In this document: piece after piece, positions 50,267 to 58,463 of the stretch
Position numbering within the stretch: position 1 is the first letter of the stretch
Layout: every line of letters starts with the position of its first letter
Origin: Flavobacteriales bacterium UBA6057
Lineage (GTDB): Bacteria > Bacteroidota > Bacteroidia > Flavobacteriales_G > Salibacteraceae
DNA: 64,000 nt
NCBI GenBank assembly: GCA_002428995.1
Contig: DIYJ01000009.1
Location: forward strand, 1-64,000
Direction: 5' to 3'
Program-made: the position numbers and the translations under genes
Notes under the pieces: model-generated
Told to the model about the DNA's origin: nothing
Database searches by the model: none
Seen by the model: only the letters and a program-made list of their open reading frames with translations

Positions 50267-51451
50267 ATGGCTAAGGAGACTTTTGATCGTTCCAAACCCC
50301 ACTTGAATATTGGAACTATTGGTCACGTTGACCACGGAAAAACCACATTGACTGCTGCAATTACCACTGTACTTGCTAAGAAAGGTTTCTCCGAACTGCG
50401 TTCATTCGATTCGATCGATAACGCTCCAGAAGAAAAAGAAAGAGGTATTACCATTAACACCTCTCACGTAGAATATCAAACCGCGAATCGTCACTATGCT
50501 CACGTTGACTGTCCAGGTCACGCTGACTACGTGAAGAACATGGTTACTGGTGCTGCCCAGATGGACGGTGCTATCCTCGTTGTTGCTTCTACTGATGGTC
50601 CTATGCCACAGACTCGTGAGCACATCCTGCTCGCTCGTCAGGTTGGAGTACCTCGCATCGTAGTGTTCATGAACAAGGTTGACCTTGTTGATGATGAAGA
50701 ATTGTTGGAACTCGTTGAGATGGAAATCCGCGAGCTTCTTTCTTTCTATGAGTACGATGGTGACAACGCTCCTGTTGTTCAAGGTTCTGCTTTGGGTGGA
50801 CTGAACGGAGAAGCATCTTGGGAAGAAAAGATCATGGAGCTGATGGAAGCAGTAGATAGCTACATCGAAATGCCTCCACGTGACGTTGATAAGGATTTCT
50901 TGATGCCAGTTGAAGACGTATTCTCTATTACTGGTCGTGGTACTGTTGCTACAGGCCGTATCGAGACTGGTGTTATCAACACAGGTGATCCTGTAGAGAT
51001 CATCGGATTTGATGAGAAACTTACTTCTACCATTACTGGTGTTGAGATGTTCCGCAAAATCCTCGACCGAGGTGAAGCTGGTGACAACGTAGGTCTTCTC
51101 CTCAGAGGTATTGAAAAGACAGACATTAAAAGAGGTATGGTAATCTGTAAGCCAGGTTCTATTACTCCTCACACAAAGTTCAAGGCTGAGGTCTACATCC
51201 TGAAGAAGGAAGAAGGTGGACGTCACACTCCGTTCCACAACAAGTATCGTCCACAGTTCTACTTGAGAACAACTGACGTTACTGGTGAGATCGTGCTTGG
51301 CGAAGGTCGTGAGATGGTAATGCCAGGTGACAACCTTACCATTGAAGTTAATCTCATCGCACCTGTCGCAATCAACCAGGGTCTTAAGTTCGCGATTCGC
51401 GAAGGTGGACGTACTGTTGGTGCCGGTCAGGTAACTGAGATTATTGAGTAA
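50267..51451 (+). CDS. tuf: Elongation factor Tu
   Basis: 394 residues. G1 GHVDHGKTTLT, switch I region with EEKERGITINTSHVEY, G3 DCPGHADYVKNM, G4 NKVDL, G5 GSALGGLNG; domains II and III follow (EDVFSITGRGTVATGRIE, RTVGAGQVTEIIE ending). Delivers aminoacyl-tRNA to the ribosome. It is cotranscribed with the tRNAs before it and separated from tRNA-Trp by a terminator. Only one copy in this window. A long open frame on the opposite strand (50402-51556) is a shadow of its codon use. Confidence 0.99.
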   Translation: MAKETFDRSKPHLNIGTIGHVDHGKTTLTAAITTVLAKKGFSELRSFDSIDNAPEEKERGITINTSHVEYQTANRHYAHVDCPGHADYVKNMVTGAAQMDGAILVVASTDGPMPQTREHILLARQVGVPRIVVFMNKVDLVDDEELLELVEMEIRELLSFYEYDGDNAPVVQGSALGGLNGEASWEEKIMELMEAVDSYIEMPPRDVDKDFLMPVEDVFSITGRGTVATGRIETGVINTGDPVEIIGFDEKLTSTITGVEMFRKILDRGEAGDNVGLLLRGIEKTDIKRGMVICKPGSITPHTKFKAEVYILKKEEGGRHTPFHNKYRPQFYLRTTDVTGEIVLGEGREMVMPGDNLTIEVNLIAPVAINQGLKFAIREGGRTVGAGQVTEIIE

Positions 51452-51470
51452 ATTGATAAACACGCGATCG

Positions 51471-51504
51471 AAGTGTGAGGGCATCTTTTTGCCTTCACAC
51501 TTTT
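51471..51504 (+). terminator. Rho-independent terminator between tuf and tRNA-Trp
   Basis: 13-bp stem from AAGTGTGAGGGCA and its partner TGCCTTCACACTT (one G-U), 6-base loop, then TT. The short T-run suggests only partial termination, letting some transcripts continue into tRNA-Trp-secE. Confidence 0.75.
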
Positions 51505-51519
51505 GGTCGTTATAAACAT

Positions 51520-51592
51520 ACGGGTGTAGCTCAACTGGTAGAGCACTGGTCTCCAAAACCAGGGGCTGTGGGTTCGATTCCTACCACCCGTG
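51520..51592 (+). tRNA. tRNA-Trp (anticodon CCA)
   Basis: Acceptor ACGGGTG/CACCCGT with discriminator G; anticodon loop CTCCAAA in stem CTGGT/ACCAG (anticodon CCA); T-arm TGTGGGTTCGATTCCTACC. 73 bases, located between tuf and secE as in many bacteria. Confidence 0.95.
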
Positions 51593-51604
51593 CATAGAAA
51601 GATA

Positions 51605-51802
51605 ATGGCAGGAATAAAAGGATACATCGAAGAGGCTGTAGACGAGTTGACCAACAAGGTCTCCTGGCCTACGTGGTCAGAACTTCAGAGCAGTGGAATT
51701 GTAGTGCTTATTGCTACGTTCATCATTGCAGGACTCATTTATGCCATGGACTTTGGATTCGGTCAGTTGATGGACCTCATCTACATTAAGATTTTCGGAT
51801 AA
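51605..51802 (+). CDS. secE: Preprotein translocase subunit SecE
   Basis: 65 residues from ATG 51605, 12 bases after tRNA-Trp; the longer frame starts inside the tRNA. The conserved cytoplasmic part IEEAVDELTNKVSWPTWSEL and one membrane helix (IVVLIATFIIAGLIYAMDF). A core part of the SecYEG channel. Ends one base before nusG. Confidence 0.95.
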   Translation: MAGIKGYIEEAVDELTNKVSWPTWSELQSSGIVVLIATFIIAGLIYAMDFGFGQLMDLIYIKIFG

Positions 51803-51803
51803 G

Positions 51804-52364
51804 ATGGCAGATTCTGATGTGAAATACAATCTGAAGTGGTACGTGGTGCGTGCCATTAGCGGCCAGGAGAAGAAAGTCAAGGAGTTCATTGAGATGGAAA
51901 TTGACCGACTGAAGCTCAACGAGCAGGTCACTCAAGTCCTCATTCCTACAGAAAAGGTTTATCAAATCCGCAATGGCAAGAAGGTAAGCAAGGAGAGAAA
52001 CTTCTTTCCAGGTTACATTCTTATCGAGGCGGAGTTGTCAGGAGAAATTCCCCACATTATTAAGAACGTCACCAGCGTGATTGGTTTTCTTGGTGGTGAA
52101 AAGGGAGGTGATCCTATGCCGTTGAGGCAAAGTGAAGTGAATCGAATCCTAGGTAAGGTCGATGAACTTGCTGAAAGTGAAGCAGAATTGAACATCCCAT
52201 TTGTGGTGGGCGAATCTGTGAAGGTGATTGATGGTCCATTCAATAGCTTCTCTGGAGTAATTGAAGAGATCAATGAGGAGAAGAAAAAGCTCAAGGTGAT
52301 GGTGAAGATTTTCGGAAGAAAGACACCACTCGAGTTGAGCTACATGCAGGTCGAAAAAGAGTAA
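51804..52364 (+). CDS. nusG: Transcription termination/antitermination factor NusG
   Basis: 186 residues. NGN domain from residue 6 (KWYVVRAISGQEKKVKEFIE, FPGYILIEAEL) and a C-terminal KOW domain (VGESVKVIDGPFNSFSGVIEEINEEKKKLKVMVKIFGR). It binds RNA polymerase and links it to Rho or the ribosome. Standard position between secE and rplK. Confidence 0.97.
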   Translation: MADSDVKYNLKWYVVRAISGQEKKVKEFIEMEIDRLKLNEQVTQVLIPTEKVYQIRNGKKVSKERNFFPGYILIEAELSGEIPHIIKNVTSVIGFLGGEKGGDPMPLRQSEVNRILGKVDELAESEAELNIPFVVGESVKVIDGPFNSFSGVIEEINEEKKKLKVMVKIFGRKTPLELSYMQVEKE

Positions 52365-52378
52365 TCAATTAATTAGGA

Positions 52379-52400
52379 GTCATGACTTCGTGAGCATGAC
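52379..52400 (+). promoter_or_regulatory. Hairpin in the rplK leader (possible L1 target)
   Basis: GTCATG/CATGAC stem (6 bp) in the 57-base gap before rplK. In other bacteria ribosomal protein L1 represses the rplK-rplA mRNA by binding a hairpin here. The match in position is suggestive; the L1-binding bases were not checked. Confidence 0.3.
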
Positions 52401-52421
52401 GCTTGAACTAAACTATAAGCA

Positions 52422-52844
52422 ATGGCAAAGGAAATAAGCGCACTGATCAAGTTGCAGGTACGCGGAGGAGGAGCCAATCCATCCCCACCCGTAGGTCCGG
52501 CTCTTGGTGCTAAGGGCGTAAACATCATGGAGTTCTGTAAGCAGTTTAATGCCAGAACTCAAGACAAGGCTGGAAAGGTACTTCCAGTTGTGATCACCGT
52601 GTATGGTGATAAATCATTCGACTTCATCGTCAAGACTCCACCAGTTGCTGTGCAGCTGAAGGAGGCCGCGAAGCTTAAGTCAGGTTCTTCTGAACCTAAT
52701 CGTATCAAAGCTGGAACAGTTTCTATGGATCAAGTCCGCGCAATCGCTGAGGACAAGATGGTAGACTTGAACTGTTTTACGGTAGAGTCAGCCATGAACA
52801 TGGTTGCTGGCACTGCTCGCAGCATGGGTATTAACGTTAAATAA
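52422..52844 (+). CDS. rplK: 50S ribosomal protein L11
   Basis: 140 residues. Proline-rich N-terminal GGANPSPPVGPALGAKGVNIMEFCKQFN and a C-terminal rRNA-binding domain ending AMNMVAGTARSMGINV. Binds the GTPase-associated centre of 23S rRNA. First gene of the rplKAJL group; 11 bases from rplA. Confidence 0.98.
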   Translation: MAKEISALIKLQVRGGGANPSPPVGPALGAKGVNIMEFCKQFNARTQDKAGKVLPVVITVYGDKSFDFIVKTPPVAVQLKEAAKLKSGSSEPNRIKAGTVSMDQVRAIAEDKMVDLNCFTVESAMNMVAGTARSMGINVK

Positions 52845-52855
52845 GCAGCGGACAG

Positions 52856-53551
52856 ATGGCAAGAATGACAAAAAACAAGAAAGCTGCGCTCGCTAAGATC
52901 GACAGCGACAAGAACTACAGCCTTGCAGATGCAAGTGCTTTGGTGAAGGATGTTACCACGGTAAAGTTCGATGCTTCCGTTGACCTCAGTGTTCGATTGG
53001 GAGTAGATCCACGTAAATCAAATCAAATGGTGCGTGGCGTTGTTACCCTTCCTCACGGAACTGGTAAGGACACCCGAGTGTTGGTATTGTGTACACCTGA
53101 CAAAGAGCAGGAAGCTACAGATGCAGGCGCTGATTACGTTGGTCTGGACGATTACATCGCCAAGATCAAAGGTGGTTGGACAGATGTTGACGTGATCATC
53201 ACCATGCCAAGTGTGATGGGTAAGGTTGGTGCTTTGGGACGTATTCTCGGTCCACGAGGCTTGATGCCAAACCCTAAGACGGGTACGGTGACCATGGACA
53301 TTGCCAAGGCAGTAAAAGAAGTTAAAGCCGGTAAGATCGACTTTAAAGTAGATAAATATGGAATTGTGCATGCTTCCGTAGGAAAGGTTTCCTTCGATGC
53401 ACAGAAAATCGCGGAAAACGCGAGTGAGCTGTTACAAACAATCATCAAACTCAAGCCGACTTCAGCGAAGGGTACGTATGTGAAGAGCATCTTCATGTCT
53501 AGTACCATGAGCCCAGGTATCTCAGTGGATACGAAGTCAGCAAGTTTGTAA
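52856..53551 (+). CDS. rplA: 50S ribosomal protein L1
   Basis: 231 residues, full length. FDASVDLSVRLGVDPRKSNQMVRGVV, LGPRGLMPNPKTGTVT and the closing STMSPGISVDTKS. Forms the L1 stalk at the E site; in other bacteria it also represses its own operon. Confidence 0.98.
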   Translation: MARMTKNKKAALAKIDSDKNYSLADASALVKDVTTVKFDASVDLSVRLGVDPRKSNQMVRGVVTLPHGTGKDTRVLVLCTPDKEQEATDAGADYVGLDDYIAKIKGGWTDVDVIITMPSVMGKVGALGRILGPRGLMPNPKTGTVTMDIAKAVKEVKAGKIDFKVDKYGIVHASVGKVSFDAQKIAENASELLQTIIKLKPTSAKGTYVKSIFMSSTMSPGISVDTKSASL

Positions 53552-53572
53552 TTACTTAATCTTAAAAGTAAG

Positions 53573-54100
53573 ATGACAAGACAAGAAAAGGATGTTCTTA
53601 TTAGTGATCTTGCCGAGCGATTGAGTGAGAGCGGGGTTGTTTACTTGACGGACATCGCTGACCTTAATGCCGAAGACTCCGGAAAATTGCGCAGGCTATG
53701 CTTCCAACGCCAGGTGCAATTGAAGGTTGTCAAGAACACACTCTTGGCGAAAGCTATGGAGCGTGTGGAAGGCAAGAATTATGGTGAGCTAGCTGATGTT
53801 CTGAAAGGAAACACTGGAATCATGTTCTCTGAAACTGGCAATGCTCCGGCAAAGCTGATCAAGGAGTTCAGGAAGAAAAGTAAAAAGCCTTTGCTCAAGG
53901 GAGCCTATGTAGAAGAGAGTGTCTACATCGGTGATGAAAATCTGGATGCGCTCGTGGACCTCAAGTCCAGAGAAGAGCTTATCGGGGAGATTATTACCCT
54001 CCTGCAATCACCTGCGAAGAATGTTATCTCTGCTCTTAAAGGCGGAGGTGGCGATAAGATCGCGGGACTCGTCAAGGCCCTTGAAGAAAGGGAATCATAA
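53573..54100 (+). CDS. rplJ: 50S ribosomal protein L10
   Basis: 175 residues. N-terminal rRNA-binding part (LSESGVVYLTDIADLNAEDSGK, QVQLKVVKNTLLAKAM) and a C-terminal helix that carries L7/L12 dimers (IAGLVKALEERE). Only 21 bases separate it from rplA, too short for the long L10 leader of Escherichia coli, so any feedback here works differently. Confidence 0.97.
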   Translation: MTRQEKDVLISDLAERLSESGVVYLTDIADLNAEDSGKLRRLCFQRQVQLKVVKNTLLAKAMERVEGKNYGELADVLKGNTGIMFSETGNAPAKLIKEFRKKSKKPLLKGAYVEESVYIGDENLDALVDLKSREELIGEIITLLQSPAKNVISALKGGGGDKIAGLVKALEERES

Positions 54101-54145
54101 ATCAATTTTGAAACTTAGGTTAAACGTTAATAATTCAACAACAAA

Positions 54146-54526
54146 ATGGCTGATCTGAAAGCTTTTGCCGAGCAACTTGTAAACCTTACCGTAAAAGAGG
54201 TGAACGAATTGGCTCAAATTCTTAAGGATGAATATGGAATCGAACCTGCTGCTGCTGCAGTAGCTGTTGCTGGTCCTGCTGGCGGTGGCGATGGTGACGG
54301 TGGTGGTGCCGAGCAGACTGAATTCGATGTTATTCTGAAGGCTGCTGGTGGTTCTAAGCTTGCTGTAGTTAAACTCGTGAAGGAAATGACTGGTCTTGGT
54401 CTGAAAGAAGCCAAAGAACTGGTTGATGGCGCACCAAAGCCATTGAAAGAAGGAGTTGCTAAAGACGAAGCTGAAGCACTGAAAACTCAGCTTGAAGAAG
54501 CTGGCGCTGAGGTTGAGATTAAGTAA
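54146..54526 (+). CDS. rplL: 50S ribosomal protein L7/L12
   Basis: 126 residues. N-terminal dimerisation helices (AFAEQLVNLTVKEVNELAQIL), a flexible Ala/Gly/Asp-rich hinge, and the C-terminal factor-binding domain (FDVILKAAGGSKLAVVKLVKE, TGLGLKEAKELVDGAPK). Acidic stalk protein that recruits translation factors. Confidence 0.98.
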   Translation: MADLKAFAEQLVNLTVKEVNELAQILKDEYGIEPAAAAVAVAGPAGGGDGDGGGAEQTEFDVILKAAGGSKLAVVKLVKEMTGLGLKEAKELVDGAPKPLKEGVAKDEAEALKTQLEEAGAEVEIK

Positions 54527-54555
54527 ATCTCAATAGTCTTTTACATTAATGCAAA

Positions 54556-54586
54556 GGTTTAGCCCCCATGTGGGGCTAAACCCTTT
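54556..54586 (+). terminator. rplL-rpoB hairpin (attenuator)
   Basis: 11-bp perfect stem GGTTTAGCCCC/GGGGCTAAACC (54556-54566 and 54572-54582) with a 5-base loop and CTTTGTG behind. It sits between rplL and rpoB, the place where many bacteria lower transcription of rpoBC relative to ribosomal proteins; the weak T-run fits partial termination. Confidence 0.65.
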
Positions 54587-54625
54587 GTGCTTTGTAGTCG
54601 TTTCTCATTACTTATTCTTTTTTTA

Positions 54626-57600
54626 ATGACCAGAAATATTTCTCAGAGAGTCAACTTTTCAAGGACTCAAAAACAATTAGAATACCCTGATTTTCTTGAC
54701 ATTCAGCTCCAGTCATTCAGGGATTTCTTTCAACTCGAAACCTCTCCCGAAGAACGAGAAAACGAAGGTCTGTTCAACGTATTCAGTGAAAACTTCCCTA
54801 TCACCGATGCACGTAACAACTTCGTACTGGAATTTCTGGACTACTTCGTTGACCCACCACGCTACTCCATCGATGAGTGCATGGATCGGGGATTGACTTA
54901 CAGTGTCCCACTTAAGGCAAAACTTAAACTTTATTGTACCGACCCTGAGCACGAGGATTTCGAAACCATCGTGCAAGACGTTTACCTGGGTACTATACCT
55001 TACATGACACCTCGCGGCTCCTTTGTGATCAATGGAGCAGAACGAGTGGTTGTGTCTCAGCTTCACCGTTCTCCTGGTGTGTTCTTCGGACAGAGCTTCC
55101 ATGCGAACGGAACCAAGCTGTATTCGGCCAGGATTATTCCTTTCAAAGGTTCCTGGATCGAATTTGCAACAGACATCAATAGCGTGATGTATGCTTATAT
55201 CGATCGTAAGAAGAAGCTTCCGGTTACGACCTTGCTTCGTGCGATCGGTTATGAGAGCGATAAGGAGATTCTCGAGATCTTCAACCTCGCAGACGAGGTG
55301 AAGGTCAGCAAGACCGGTCTTAAAAAAGTCGTAGGACGAAGACTGGCAGCGAGAGTATTGAAGACTTGGTTTGAAGACTTCGTAGATGAAGATACCGGTG
55401 AAGTGGTATCCATCGAGCGTAACGAAGTAGTGGTGGATCGTGAAACGGTCATCGAAGACGAGCACATGGAGCTTATCCTCGATGCGGATGTGAAGACCAT
55501 TCTTCTCCACAAGGAGAACATCAATGCTGCAGATCACGCGATCATTTACAACACACTTCAGAAGGATCCTTCCAACTCTGAAATTGAAGCGGTTGAGCAC
55601 ATCTACCGTATTCTGAGAAACGCTGAACCACCAGATGAGGAAACCGCTCGTGGTATCATCGATAAGCTCTTCTTCTCTGACAAGCGTTACGATCTCGGAG
55701 AAGTAGGACGCTACAGAATCAACAAGAAACTTGGATTGGATATCGATATGGAAAACCGCGTGTTGACCAAGGTGGATATCATCGAGATCATCAAATATTT
55801 GATTGAGCTGATCAACTCGAAGACCGATGTAGATGACATCGATCACTTGAGCAACAGACGTGTAAGAACTGTTGGTGAGCAGCTTTACAATCAGTTCGGT
55901 GTTGGTCTGGCCCGTATGGCTCGTACCATTCGTGAGCGAATGAATGTTCGTGACAACGAAGTATTTACACCGATTGACTTGATCAACGCGAAGACCCTGT
56001 CTTCTGTGATCAACTCTTTCTTCGGAACCAATCAGCTGTCTCAGTTCATGGATCAAACCAATCCACTTTCTGAGATTACTCACAAGCGTAGATTATCAGC
56101 TCTCGGGCCAGGTGGTCTTTCTCGTGAGCGTGCTGGTTTCGAGGTTCGTGACGTTCACTACACACACTATGGTCGACTTTGTACCATCGAGACACCGGAA
56201 GGACCAAACATTGGTTTGATCTCTTCTCTGTGTGTTTATGCTAAGGTGAACAAGCTCGGATTCATTGAGACGCCTTACCGTAAGGTGGAAGATGGAAATG
56301 TGAAGTTCGATGACATTACTTACCTCAGTGCTGAAGAGGAAGACAATCAGACCATCGCCCAGGCAAATGCCAAGGTGAATGAGAAGGGAATCTTCGAAAC
56401 TGAGAAAGTAAAGGCACGATTTGAAGGTGACTTCCCAGTGGCTGAGCCGAATGAGATCACGTTGATGGACGTTGCTCCAAACCAGATCGCTTCGATTGCA
56501 GCTTCTCTCATTCCATTCCTCGAGCATGATGATGCGAACCGTGCGCTGATGGGCTCTAACATGAGTCGTCAGTCCGTTCCGTTGTTGCGTCCTCAGGCAC
56601 CTATCGTAGGTACAGGACTTGAGAAGCTTGTAGCTCAGGATTCACGTGTATTGATTTACGCAGAAGGAGAAGGAGTTATTGAGAACGTTGACGCCAAGCA
56701 GATCACGGTTCGCTATGAGCGCACCGATGATCAGCAGCTTGTAAGCTTCGACAACGACCTTAAGACTTACACACTCACCAAGTTCCGTAAGACCAACCAG
56801 TCTACTACCCAGAACATCAAGCCGATCGTGAAGAAAGGCCAGAAGGTTTCCAAGGGTGATGTGCTGTGTGAAGGTTACGGAACCGAAAAAGGTGAACTCG
56901 CATTGGGACGAAACCTCATGGTAGCGTTCATGCCTTGGAAAGGATACAACTTCGAGGATGCGATTGTGATCAGCGAAAAAGTTGTTCGTGACGATATCTA
57001 CACTTCCATCCACGTGGACGAGTACGTACTTGAAGTACGTGACACCAAGCGAGGTCTGGAAGAATTGACAGCGGATATTCCTAACGTAAGCGAAGAAGCC
57101 ACCAGAAACCTTGATGAAAACGGACTGATCCGTGTAGGAACTGAGGTGAAGGAAGGTGATATCCTCATCGGAAAGATCACTCCAAAAGGAGAAACTGATC
57201 CAACTCCTGAAGAGAAGCTTCTCCGCGCCATCTTTGGTGATAAGGCAGGTGATGTGAAAGATGCATCGCTGAAAGTTCCACCAAGTGTGAAGGGAGTAGT
57301 CATCGATAAGAAGTTGTTCTCACGCGCCATCAAGGACCGCAAGGCCAAGGCTCAGGAGAAGAACATTCTGGAAGAGATCGACAAGGAATACGATAACACC
57401 ATGGATGATCTGAAGAATCGATTGGTAGAGAAGCTCTTTACCATCGTTTCAGGTAAGACATCTCAGGGTGTATTCAATAAATACAACGAGGAGATCATTA
57501 AGAAAGGAACCAAGTTCACGCAGAAGCTTCTGACTGGACTGGTTTATGGTGATCTCAATCCGAATGGTTGGACAACGGATGACGACAAGAACGACCTCAT

Positions 57601-58429
57601 CAAGAAGTCGTTGAGCAACTTCAACATCAAGGCCAATGAGGCTTTGGGTATCATGAAGCGCAAGAAGTTCGCCATCACTGTTGGTGATGAACTGCCATCA
57701 GGTATCGTTCAGTTGGCCAAAGTCTACATCGCCAAGAAGCGTAAGCTGAAAGTGGGTGATAAGATGGCGGGTCGACACGGTAACAAGGGTATCGTAGCGA
57801 AGATTGTACGCCAGGAGGACATGCCGTTCCTCGAAGATGGAACGCCTGTAGACATCGTTCTCAATCCACTCGGTGTACCTTCTCGTATGAACCTCGGTCA
57901 GATCTTCGAAACGGTGCTCGGATGGGCTGGTCTTAAGACCGGTCAGAAATTCGCCACACCGATCTTTGATGGTGCGACCATGGAAGACATTCACAAGTAC
58001 ACCGATGAGGCTGGTGTTCCGCGCTATGGAAGAACTTACCTCTACGATGGTGGTACTGGTGATCGTTTTGACCAGCCAGCGACTGTTGGTGTGATCTACA
58101 TGTTGAAGCTTCACCACTTGGTGGACGACAAGATGCACGCCCGTTCGATTGGACCATACTCCCTCATTACGCAGCAGCCGCTGGGTGGTAAGGCACAGTT
58201 TGGAGGTCAGCGATTTGGTGAGATGGAGGTTTGGGCACTTGAAGCATTTGGTGCAGCCCACATCCTTCGTGAGATCCTCACTGTGAAGTCTGATGACGTG
58301 ATGGGAAGAGCAAAGGCCTACGAATCCATCGTGAAGGGTGAGCCAATGCCAAATCCTGGAATTCCTGAATCCTTCAACGTGTTGCTGCACGAGATGAGAG
58401 GTCTGGGACTCAACATCACATTAGAATAA
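54626..58429 (+). CDS. rpoB: RNA polymerase subunit beta
   Basis: 1267 residues from ATG 54626 (MTRNISQRVNFSRTQKQLEYPDFL); the longer frame begins just behind the hairpin and is rejected. Conserved blocks: rifampicin region with FGTNQLSQFMDQTNPLSEITHKRRLSALGPGGL, GYNFEDAIVISE, KVGDKMAGRHGNKG, and the C-terminal GGQRFGEMEVWALEAFGAAH. Pairs with RpoC to form the catalytic core. Long open frames on the opposite strand (e.g. 54713-56083) are shadows. Confidence 0.99.
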   Translation: MTRNISQRVNFSRTQKQLEYPDFLDIQLQSFRDFFQLETSPEERENEGLFNVFSENFPITDARNNFVLEFLDYFVDPPRYSIDECMDRGLTYSVPLKAKLKLYCTDPEHEDFETIVQDVYLGTIPYMTPRGSFVINGAERVVVSQLHRSPGVFFGQSFHANGTKLYSARIIPFKGSWIEFATDINSVMYAYIDRKKKLPVTTLLRAIGYESDKEILEIFNLADEVKVSKTGLKKVVGRRLAARVLKTWFEDFVDEDTGEVVSIERNEVVVDRETVIEDEHMELILDADVKTILLHKENINAADHAIIYNTLQKDPSNSEIEAVEHIYRILRNAEPPDEETARGIIDKLFFSDKRYDLGEVGRYRINKKLGLDIDMENRVLTKVDIIEIIKYLIELINSKTDVDDIDHLSNRRVRTVGEQLYNQFGVGLARMARTIRERMNVRDNEVFTPIDLINAKTLSSVINSFFGTNQLSQFMDQTNPLSEITHKRRLSALGPGGLSRERAGFEVRDVHYTHYGRLCTIETPEGPNIGLISSLCVYAKVNKLGFIETPYRKVEDGNVKFDDITYLSAEEEDNQTIAQANAKVNEKGIFETEKVKARFEGDFPVAEPNEITLMDVAPNQIASIAASLIPFLEHDDANRALMGSNMSRQSVPLLRPQAPIVGTGLEKLVAQDSRVLIYAEGEGVIENVDAKQITVRYERTDDQQLVSFDNDLKTYTLTKFRKTNQSTTQNIKPIVKKGQKVSKGDVLCEGYGTEKGELALGRNLMVAFMPWKGYNFEDAIVISEKVVRDDIYTSIHVDEYVLEVRDTKRGLEELTADIPNVSEEATRNLDENGLIRVGTEVKEGDILIGKITPKGETDPTPEEKLLRAIFGDKAGDVKDASLKVPPSVKGVVIDKKLFSRAIKDRKAKAQEKNILEEIDKEYDNTMDDLKNRLVEKLFTIVSGKTSQGVFNKYNEEIIKKGTKFTQKLLTGLVYGDLNPNGWTTDDDKNDLIKKSLSNFNIKANEALGIMKRKKFAITVGDELPSGIVQLAKVYIAKKRKLKVGDKMAGRHGNKGIVAKIVRQEDMPFLEDGTPVDIVLNPLGVPSRMNLGQIFETVLGWAGLKTGQKFATPIFDGATMEDIHKYTDEAGVPRYGRTYLYDGGTGDRFDQPATVGVIYMLKLHHLVDDKMHARSIGPYSLITQQPLGGKAQFGGQRFGEMEVWALEAFGAAHILREILTVKSDDVMGRAKAYESIVKGEPMPNPGIPESFNVLLHEMRGLGLNITLE

Positions 58430-58463
58430 GTTTATTATCCAATAACCATTCATAGCATTTGTA

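Noticed and set aside
50402..51556. 384-codon open frame on the minus strand across tuf
   Set aside because: It runs opposite a highly conserved tuf gene, has no domain character and a His/Ser/Thr-rich composition typical of frames mirrored from biased codons.
54713..56083. 456-codon minus-strand open frame across rpoB
   Set aside because: Shadow of rpoB codon bias; no start context, no domain.
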